From the NCBI GenBank assembly GCA_030044325.1, contig JASHWA010000237.1:1-7999 (forward strand): a stretch of DNA of 7,999 nucleotides, in the 5' to 3' direction. The notes beneath the pieces were generated by a model. That model ran no database searches. It worked only from the letters and a program-made list of their open reading frames with translations, and was not told the DNA's origin. The stretch comes from Bryobacteraceae bacterium (GTDB lineage: Bacteria; Acidobacteriota; Terriglobia; Bryobacterales; Bryobacteraceae). Positions 1-4,967 of the stretch are shown piece by piece (the first letter of the stretch is position 1; the number at the start of each line of letters is the position of its first letter). The position numbers were made by a program, and so were the translations under genes.

Positions 1-1392
1 CAACGGCACGAGGAAGCCCTCGCGCGGCTCCAGCGCTGGATTCAGCAACCTTCCATTGCCGCCGAGAATCGCGGCATGAACGAAGGCTGCCAACTGCTGA
101 TCGACATGCTGCGCGAGGCCGGTTTCGACACGGCGGTCAAGGTTCCCACCGACGGCCATCCGGGTGTTTTCGCCACGCTCGATGCCGGCGCGCGGCGCAC
201 GATGGGGATTTATTTCATGTACGACGTCAAACAGGCCGATCCGTCGGAATGGACGTCGCCGCCGTTTGAAGCGCGGCTGGTGGATCGGGCGGGCGTCGGC
301 AAACTTCTGATCGGACGGGGAGCGGTGAATCAAAAAGGACCGGAAGCGATGTGGCTTGCGGCGCTCCATGCGTTTAAAGGCGCGGGACGAAAGCTGCCGG
401 TGAATCTGGTCTTCGCCGGCGAGGGCGAAGAAGAGATCGGATCGCCGCACTTTCCGCAGGTGGTCCATCGGCCCGATATCCTCGCGGCGCTCAAGAAATG
501 CGCAGGGGTGTACATGCCCATGCCGATGCAGGCGCTCGACGGAACGGTGACCATCAATCTGGGCGCCAAGGGCGTGGTGGAATGCGAGCTGGTTTCAAGC
601 GGAGAGAAATGGCATCGCGGCCCCAAGCAGGACCTGCACTCGAGCAACGAAGCTCGCGTGGATAGTCCGGCGTGGCACCTGGTGCAGGCGTTGAACACGC
701 TGGTCGGCCCGGATGGGCATACCCCGGCGATCGACGGATTTTTCGAAAAAGTCCGGCCGCTGAACGCGGAGGAAAAGGCGCTGATTCGCGAAGCGTCGGG
801 GAAGCAGAGCGAGGCGCTGGCCATGAAGCAGTCCGGTGTCGAGCATTGGGTTCACAACGTCGATTGGCTGGAGTCGCAGGAAATGCTCGCCGGACAGCCG
901 ACCGTCAATATCGAGGGTCTGGTGGGCGGATATACAGGCCCTGGAGGCAAGACGATTCTGCCGCATCGCGCCGTAGCGAAGCTCGACATGCGGCTGGTGC
1001 CGAACATGACCGCAGCCGACACGATCGCGAAACTGAGGGCGCATCTGGCCAAGCGCGGTTTCGGCGATATCGACGTAAACATGACCGGCGGTTACGATCC
1101 GACCAGCACCCCGCGGAATTCGGCTCTGATCAACGCGCAGGCGAACGTTTACCGGCGTCACGGAATCGATCCGGTGGTGTGGCCGCGCTTGGCGGGATCG
1201 TGGCCGGGTTACGTATTCACCAGCGAGCCGCTGAAGCTCCCGGCAGGCCATTTCGGACTCGGACACGGCAACGGAGCGCACGCGCCGGACGAGTATCTGG
1301 TGATCGAGTCAGCCAATTCGAAAGTGGCGGGCTTCAACGCCGCGGTGAAATCGCAAATCGAATATCTATACGAGCTGGCTTCGGTCTCTTAG
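1..1392 (+). CDS. M20-family metallohydrolase/peptidase, 5'-truncated by window edge
   Basis: The frame is open from base 1. The codons before the ATG at 76 already read like the conserved M20 N-terminus (HEEALARLQRWIQQPS...), so the true start lies upstream and the ATG at 76 is probably internal; some tens of residues at most are missing. Numbering from that Met, family landmarks are an EGEEE motif at 116-120 (catalytic and metal-binding Glu), SPPFEARL after the first motif, DLHSS with H178 (lid/dimer-domain His), and a C-terminal GAHAPDE with H402 (expected metal ligand). M20 enzymes cleave peptide or amide bonds with a two-metal site in the cytoplasm. Oddly, the expected H-x-D motif reads FMYD (Met48 in place of His) and the GRGxxDDKG motif reads GRGAVNQKG (Asn85/Gln86 in place of Asp). 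Two metal ligands are therefore replaced and the activity is uncertain. No signal peptide can be judged. The stop interlocks with the convergent gene. The fold assignment is strong; the substrate is unknown. Confidence 0.85.
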   Translation, partial: QRHEEALARLQRWIQQPSIAAENRGMNEGCQLLIDMLREAGFDTAVKVPTDGHPGVFATLDAGARRTMGIYFMYDVKQADPSEWTSPPFEARLVDRAGVGKLLIGRGAVNQKGPEAMWLAALHAFKGAGRKLPVNLVFAGEGEEEIGSPHFPQVVHRPDILAALKKCAGVYMPMPMQALDGTVTINLGAKGVVECELVSSGEKWHRGPKQDLHSSNEARVDSPAWHLVQALNTLVGPDGHTPAIDGFFEKVRPLNAEEKALIREASGKQSEALAMKQSGVEHWVHNVDWLESQEMLAGQPTVNIEGLVGGYTGPGGKTILPHRAVAKLDMRLVPNMTAADTIAKLRAHLAKRGFGDIDVNMTGGYDPTSTPRNSALINAQANVYRRHGIDPVVWPRLAGSWPGYVFTSEPLKLPAGHFGLGHGNGAHAPDEYLVIESANSKVAGFNAAVKSQIEYLYELASVS

Positions 1393-2705
1393 CGCTGGAA
1401 ATCATCGCCGCCGGTAGACCGGGGCGGGCGCGGGCCGCGCAGCAGGTCCATCGGATCCTTATCGATGGGTATGGAAATGTCGAAGAAGCCGAACATCATT
1501 TCGTCCCAGCTCTGCTCTCCGAAGGGAACGGCCTTGGTGGGATCGGGATTGAAGGGATTGTTCGGCGAGTTGTCGTAATGCGCGGTGCATTCGATGGTGG
1601 TTCCTTTGGGAAGGAACAGCGGCTTTTCGAGGTAATAAGAAAGCTGCCAATTGAAGTTGTAGCGCGGCACGCGCAGCACGATTTCGCTGCGGCCGTCGGG
1701 ATAAACCACGCGGTATTCGAAATCTTTCCCGCGCAGATGCATGTGCGGCAGCAACATCTCGAGCGTCGCGTCGTCGCGCAGCGTGATTTTGGAATCCACG
1801 CGATAATCGGGATCGCCCGCCGGCACAACGAAGCCGTTGTTGGACGCGGCCAGAGTGAAGACGCGCTCGACCGGCTTCTGTTTTGAGAAGATCAGGCCGA
1901 CGCGGCTTTTATCCGTTCCCGCCTTGCCGTCGGCGGTGTAGTGCAACTGGAAAATGATATCCGAGCCCTTGGGGACCAGCTTCGCCTGACCCGGCCGCAG
2001 CATATCCGGAATGGTGCCGGGAGCGTATCCGGCCAGCATGTCGCCGCCGCCGATCGCGCCACCGGCGGCCTGGCGATTGCCTTCGCCGCCGCGCCCCGGA
2101 ACGAAGGGAACGCCCACCGGAGCGTCCTTCATCCACGGCGAACGCGGATCGCGAATAAACGCGATGATGTGATGCACATGCTGCCGATCGCCGGGGGCGG
2201 CTTCGGCGAACTGCACGTACTTGTCTTCGGTGAAGTTGGTCGGCACGCGGACGTACTGGTAATCGATGGTGCCCGCCGCGGGGACCTCGAACGCCGTAGG
2301 CATCTCGAAAACCACGTCCGGCTTGCCGATGAGCCATCCTTCGGCCCATTCGACCGGTTTGGGCGCATCCTTGGGATCGCCGGCCTTCGCGCCCCCGTCG
2401 ACCCACGCGACCAGAGTCTTGAGATCGGCGTCGGCGAGCGTGCGGTCGTTGGCGAACTTGCCATAGTGCGGATCCGCAAACCAAGGCGGCATCTTGTGAT
2501 TCAACACCGAGGCCTTGATCGCCTTGGCGTACGGCCGCACGGTTTCGTAAGTCAACAGTGACATGGGCGCGGCTTCACCAGGATGGTGACAGCCCTGGCA
2601 ATTTTTTTGAAGAAGCGGAAGCACGTCCTTATAAAACGTCGTCTCGGGCACCGGAGCGCCGAACGCCCATAGAGCAGATGCCAACGCAAGCACAAAAACT
2701 CGCAT
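1389..2705 (-). CDS. Exported monoheme cytochrome c / PHM-like copper type II monooxygenase-fold protein
   Basis: This 438-residue protein starts at the ATG at 2705, chosen because GGAGG sits 5 nt upstream and the product then begins with a clean signal peptide (residues 1-17, cleavage near AFGA/PVP). An upstream in-frame ATG at 2774 would bury the signal. A short class I cytochrome c domain follows: CQGCH at 36-40 with Met72 (KMPPW) as likely distal heme ligand. From about 125 to 415 the protein resembles the two-domain fold of peptidylglycine alpha-hydroxylating monooxygenase. HVHH at 176-179 and H255 (FQLHYT) match the first copper site, and HMH at 321-323 plus M403 or M404 (DEMMFG) match the His-His-Met catalytic copper site. 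The likely place is the periplasm, with the heme delivering electrons to copper; this is inferred, and the substrate is unknown. Homologues are usually annotated as hypothetical or ascorbate-dependent monooxygenase-like. It is transcribed away from the respiratory cluster and its 3' end overlaps the stop of the convergent M20 gene. Confidence 0.8.
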   Translation of the reverse strand: MRVFVLALASALWAFGAPVPETTFYKDVLPLLQKNCQGCHHPGEAAPMSLLTYETVRPYAKAIKASVLNHKMPPWFADPHYGKFANDRTLADADLKTLVAWVDGGAKAGDPKDAPKPVEWAEGWLIGKPDVVFEMPTAFEVPAAGTIDYQYVRVPTNFTEDKYVQFAEAAPGDRQHVHHIIAFIRDPRSPWMKDAPVGVPFVPGRGGEGNRQAAGGAIGGGDMLAGYAPGTIPDMLRPGQAKLVPKGSDIIFQLHYTADGKAGTDKSRVGLIFSKQKPVERVFTLAASNNGFVVPAGDPDYRVDSKITLRDDATLEMLLPHMHLRGKDFEYRVVYPDGRSEIVLRVPRYNFNWQLSYYLEKPLFLPKGTTIECTAHYDNSPNNPFNPDPTKAVPFGEQSWDEMMFGFFDISIPIDKDPMDLLRGPRPPRSTGGDDFQR

Positions 2706-2710
2706 CAAAT

Positions 2711-2715
2711 CCTCC
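2711..2715 (-). promoter_or_regulatory. Shine-Dalgarno site fixing the copper/heme protein start
   Basis: On the - strand this reads GGAGG, 5 nt before the ATG at 2705. It supports that start over the in-frame ATG at 2774, and the resulting N-terminus is a signal peptide. Confidence 0.75.
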
Positions 2716-2719
2716 AGCC

Positions 2720-2747
2720 AATCGATATGTCGATTTGCCTCGATTTT
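2720..2747 (-). promoter_or_regulatory. Phased TCGATTT repeats with inverted half-site; possible operator/promoter of copper/heme gene
   Basis: On the + strand TCGATTT occurs at 2730-2736 and 2740-2746, exactly 10 bp apart. AATCGA at 2720-2725 forms a perfect 6-bp inverted repeat with TCGATT at 2730-2735 around a 4-nt spacer. On the - strand the reverse complement of 2743-2748 is TAAAAT, a good -10-like hexamer, but no matching -35 was found 16-18 bp upstream. The repeats lie between this -10-like site and the Shine-Dalgarno site, where a repressor or a leader hairpin could act. The repeats are seen directly; the function is a guess. Confidence 0.3.
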
Positions 2748-2888
2748 ACCTATCGCACGCGAAAATGCGGCCACAGTTTTTGCAAATTCTTGTAAGTCGA
2801 AAACATAGCTGCCTCAGCCTGCGCCATTTCACGCGCAGCTTGCTCATCACTTCGCCAAATAGCGCAGCAAGTGTGAAAGCTCGACTGA

Positions 2889-2906
2889 CAAACTTAGCCA
2901 AACTTA
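2889..2906 (+). promoter_or_regulatory. Tandem CAAACTTA direct repeats, possible regulator site upstream of respiratory operon
   Basis: CAAACTTA occurs at 2889-2896 and again at 2899-2906, with an exact 10-bp period, about 130 bp before the first operon start codon. Two half-sites on one face of the helix, one turn apart, are typical of response-regulator-type activators. No family-specific consensus was recognised, and no convincing -35/-10 pair could be placed downstream. The repeat is seen directly; the regulatory role is inferred. Confidence 0.3.
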
Positions 2907-3032
2907 TTTGAGATCAGTTCTAACTAACCTCGCGGCAAACGGCACTCAATGTGCGACGCTAGCCTCCCGGATTAGAACATTCGACTTATTCCGCGGAACC
3001 AAAATCGCCCGGGCGCGACCTGATGAGGGCTC

Positions 3033-3239
3033 ATGCAACTGATGCTGGTGTTGATCGCCGCGAGTCTGTGCATGGGTCTGGCTGCCGCGCTGTTGTTTTA
3101 TTACGCCGTCACCCGGGACTGGTTCCGCGATGTCGAGGACGCCAAGTATCAGGTCTTCTGGTCGGACCTGGGCGAGACCGTGGACGGCAAACAGGAGAAG
3201 CACCATGGGATTAAACCCAAGAAGAGACGCAGGCACTGA
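3033..3239 (+). CDS. CcoS/FixS-like small membrane protein (cbb3 oxidase maturation)
   Basis: This 68-residue protein consists of one transmembrane helix (about residues 2-24), then the segment YAVTRDWFRDVEDAKYQVFW (24-43) and a basic tail ending KPKKRRRH. A single N-terminal helix followed by an AV..g.FxDxE....i.f.D pattern is the signature of CcoS/FixS, the small protein needed for cofactor insertion into cbb3 oxidases, commonly discussed as a copper or heme maturation factor. The match to that pattern here includes F31, D33, E35 and D45. The start ATG is preceded by GAGGG with a short 3-nt spacer. It is the first gene of the operon, and the last 35 bp overlap the Rieske gene in another frame, implying translational coupling. 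The presence of ccoN four genes downstream supports the call. The tail is longer than in typical CcoS proteins of about 50 residues. Without an alignment, a generic small membrane protein cannot be excluded. Confidence 0.6.
   Translation: MQLMLVLIAASLCMGLAAALLFYYAVTRDWFRDVEDAKYQVFWSDLGETVDGKQEKHHGIKPKKRRRH
3193..3197 (+). promoter_or_regulatory. Shine-Dalgarno site fixing the Rieske start
   Basis: AGGAG with a 7-nt spacer to the ATG at 3205, lying inside the CcoS-like gene. It favours this start over the in-frame ATG at 3130, which would add 25 residues of low-complexity, Arg/Ser-rich sequence read from the overlapping gene. Confidence 0.75.
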
Positions 3240-3693
3240 TTCAGATGATCGCGCCTCGCGCCGGCGGCTGCTCGGCTGGTTAAGCGGGGTGGGACTTTTC
3301 GGATCGGGGATCCTCAGCGCCTTTTCGAATTTCGTCTTCATCAAGCCGCGCGCGACTTACGGAGCGCCGCAGCGTTTTACCGCCGGCAAGCCTTCGGATT
3401 ATCCGGATGGAACGCGCGTGGCGCTCGAACCGCGGCGGGTATGCATCGTGCGCGACGGCAATAAGCTCGCCGCGATCTCGACCACCTGCACGCACCTGGG
3501 CTGTATCGTCGGGCTAAGCGAGACGGGCTTCGCCTGCCCCTGTCACGGATCGCGCTATGACCAGGACGGAACCGTGACGGGCGGACCCGCACCCAAGCCG
3601 CTCGCCTGGTACAAAGTTTCGCTCGCGCCCAACGGCGAACTGGAGATCGACAAGGACGTTGAAGTCAACCCGGGAACCTATCTGAACGTATGA
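3205..3693 (+). CDS. Rieske [2Fe-2S] protein of a cytochrome bc/b6f-type complex
   Basis: The 162-residue product begins with a charged n-region and a twin-arginine-like SRRRLLG at 18-24, then a hydrophobic anchor to about residue 46. This fits Tat-dependent export of a folded Fe-S domain that stays anchored by its N-terminus. The cluster-binding boxes are intact: CTHLGC at 95-100 and CPCHGS at 111-116, giving ligands C95, H97, C111 and H114 and the disulfide C100-C113. S116 and Y118 (SRYD) correspond to the residues that raise the midpoint potential in high-potential Rieske proteins, and GGPAP at 126-130 is the conserved Pro loop. Its job is to take one electron from quinol at the Qo site of the adjacent cytochrome b and pass it to a cytochrome c. 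The stop overlaps the next start as ATGA. The family call is very secure; whether the complex is named bc1- or b6f-like is a matter of definition. Confidence 0.95.
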   Translation: MGLNPRRDAGTDSDDRASRRRLLGWLSGVGLFGSGILSAFSNFVFIKPRATYGAPQRFTAGKPSDYPDGTRVALEPRRVCIVRDGNKLAAISTTCTHLGCIVGLSETGFACPCHGSRYDQDGTVTGGPAPKPLAWYKVSLAPNGELEIDKDVEVNPGTYLNV

Positions 3694-4958
3694 GCGCAAA
3701 AAAGCAATCGGTGCTGGCGAACGTCCGGGAGCTGCCGTCAAATCTGTGGCATTCGATCTTTCGCAATCCTCTGCCGCACAACGACGTGGAACGCTCGGCT
3801 ACCAGCTTTACCAACTTCTTCCTGCATATCCATCCGGTAAAGGTCAACAAGAACACGCTGCGGCCCATTTACACCATGGGCCTGGGGCTAATGTCGTTCT
3901 TTCTGTTCGTCATTCTGGTGGTCAGCGGCATTTTGCTGATGTTCTACTACGTGCCGTCGACCGAGCAGGCCTATGACCGCATGCTCGATCTGCGCGGATC
4001 GGTCGCGTTCGGCACGTTTCTGCGCAACATGCATCGCTGGGCGGCGCACGGCATGGTGGCGGTGGTGTTTTTCCATATGTGCCGCGTGTTTTTCACCGGC
4101 GCCTACAAACGGCCGCGCGAGTTCAACTGGGTGCTGGGCGTGGTGCTGTTGCTGATCACGCTATTTCTGAGCTTTACCGGCTACCTGCTGCCGTGGGATC
4201 AACTGGCTTTCTGGGCGATCACGGTGGGAACCGCGATTGCGGGCTACGCGCCGCTGATCGGAAAACAGATCCGCTTTCTGCTGTTGGGCGACGCGAGCGT
4301 CGGACAGGAAGCGTTGCTGCGCTTCTACGTTTTGCATGTGGCCCTGCTTCCCGCGATCGCGACCCTTCTCATCGCCATTCACTTCTGGAGGATTCGCAAG
4401 GATGGCGGATTGTCGCGGCCGGCGCGCGCGGAAGGGAAACCGGAATTGTCGATTTCGGTGCAGGCGGTCGAGCTCGACCCCAAGCGGACCTATGGATTGC
4501 AGGGCCTGGTGCGCGGACCGCTGGTGAAGGTGGGAAATGTGCCCGAAAACTCGGTGTATTCGTGGCCGAACCTGCTGATCGCGGAATTATTCGCGTTGGT
4601 GGTGACGCTCGCGATCATTCTCATCGTCTCGCTTCTGTTCAACGCTCCGCTTGAAGAACCGGTCAACGTGATGCATCCGCCCAATCCCGCCAAGGCGCCC
4701 TGGTACTTCCTGGGGTTGCAGGAGATGGTCAGCTATTCGGCGTTTTGGGGCGGCGTGGGAGTTCCGGGGCTGTTCGTTCTGCTTCTGATTTTGACGCCGT
4801 ATCTCGACCGCTCGCCGGGAGGCGTGGGCCTGTGGTTCTCGCGCAAGCGGCTCCTGGCCAACACCGTGTTTTTGACGTTTGTGATCGTGAATATCGCTTT
4901 CATTGTCATCGGCACCTTCTTCCGCGGGCCCAACTGGAGTTTCGTGACGCCCTGGTGA
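3690..4958 (+). CDS. Cytochrome b, fused b6-plus-subunit-IV type (quinol-cytochrome c reductase)
   Basis: This 422-residue integral membrane protein covers both halves of cytochrome b. The N-terminal four-helix part has the bis-His ligands H115/H129 in helix B and H216/H231 in helix D. The 14 residues between the helix D pair are the cytochrome b6 spacing (mitochondrial-type cytochrome b has 13). HRWAAH, GYLLPWDQ and ASVGQ...RFYVLH further match b6. The C-terminal part (about 290-422) has three helices and the Qo-loop motif, which reads KAPWYFLGLQE at 335-345. PEWY is thus replaced by APWY, with Pro337 in the place of the catalytic Glu, a variant I associate with low-potential, menaquinone-type complexes. 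A roughly 55-residue polar linker (about 236-290) joins the halves. The protein oxidises quinol at Qo and reduces quinone at Qi, translocating protons. It overlaps the Rieske stop by 4 nt (ATGA) and is followed after 9 nt by the multiheme cytochrome. Confidence 0.93.
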   Translation: MSAKKQSVLANVRELPSNLWHSIFRNPLPHNDVERSATSFTNFFLHIHPVKVNKNTLRPIYTMGLGLMSFFLFVILVVSGILLMFYYVPSTEQAYDRMLDLRGSVAFGTFLRNMHRWAAHGMVAVVFFHMCRVFFTGAYKRPREFNWVLGVVLLLITLFLSFTGYLLPWDQLAFWAITVGTAIAGYAPLIGKQIRFLLLGDASVGQEALLRFYVLHVALLPAIATLLIAIHFWRIRKDGGLSRPARAEGKPELSISVQAVELDPKRTYGLQGLVRGPLVKVGNVPENSVYSWPNLLIAELFALVVTLAIILIVSLLFNAPLEEPVNVMHPPNPAKAPWYFLGLQEMVSYSAFWGGVGVPGLFVLLLILTPYLDRSPGGVGLWFSRKRLLANTVFLTFVIVNIAFIVIGTFFRGPNWSFVTPW

Positions 4959-4967
4959 GGATTATCC

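Larger units (their letters stand above)
2706..3032. other. Divergent intergenic region, no gene recognised
   Basis: This 327-bp stretch separates the - strand copper/heme gene from the + strand respiratory operon and is visibly more AT-rich than its surroundings between about 2770 and 2990. It should contain both promoters. It holds the two repeat sets listed separately, an imperfect long-range pairing (CTTGCT at 2839-2844 with AGCAAG at 2866-2871), and two 10-bp palindromes just before the operon (TTCCGCGGAA at 2989-2998 and CGCCCGGGCG at 3006-3015). No tRNA, credible small protein gene or riboswitch was recognised. Confidence 0.6.

Noticed and set aside
672..1886. Long + strand open frame (about 404 codons) crossing the M20 stop into the convergent gene
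   Set aside because: It lies in another frame of the M20 gene and antisense to the copper/heme gene, with Arg/Gly-rich sequence and no family motifs; it is a GC-rich shadow.
2706..2774. Extension of the copper/heme protein to the upstream ATG at 2774
   Set aside because: The added 23 residues would precede and mask the signal peptide, whereas the ATG at 2705 has a well-spaced GGAGG.
2558..2911. Possible 117-residue + strand protein in the intergenic region
   Set aside because: About 150 bp overlap the copper/heme coding sequence antisense, there is no convincing ribosome site, and the product has no recognisable features.
2908..2919. FNR/CRP-like dyad around TTGAGATCAGTT
   Set aside because: It fits neither TTGAT-N4-ATCAA nor TGTGA-N6-TCACA closely enough, and the partner half-site is poor.
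2989..3015. Palindromes TTCCGCGGAA and CGCCCGGGCG before the operon
   Set aside because: They are short loopless palindromes, common by chance in GC-rich DNA; there is no U-tract or recognisable site, so they were not called a terminator or operator.
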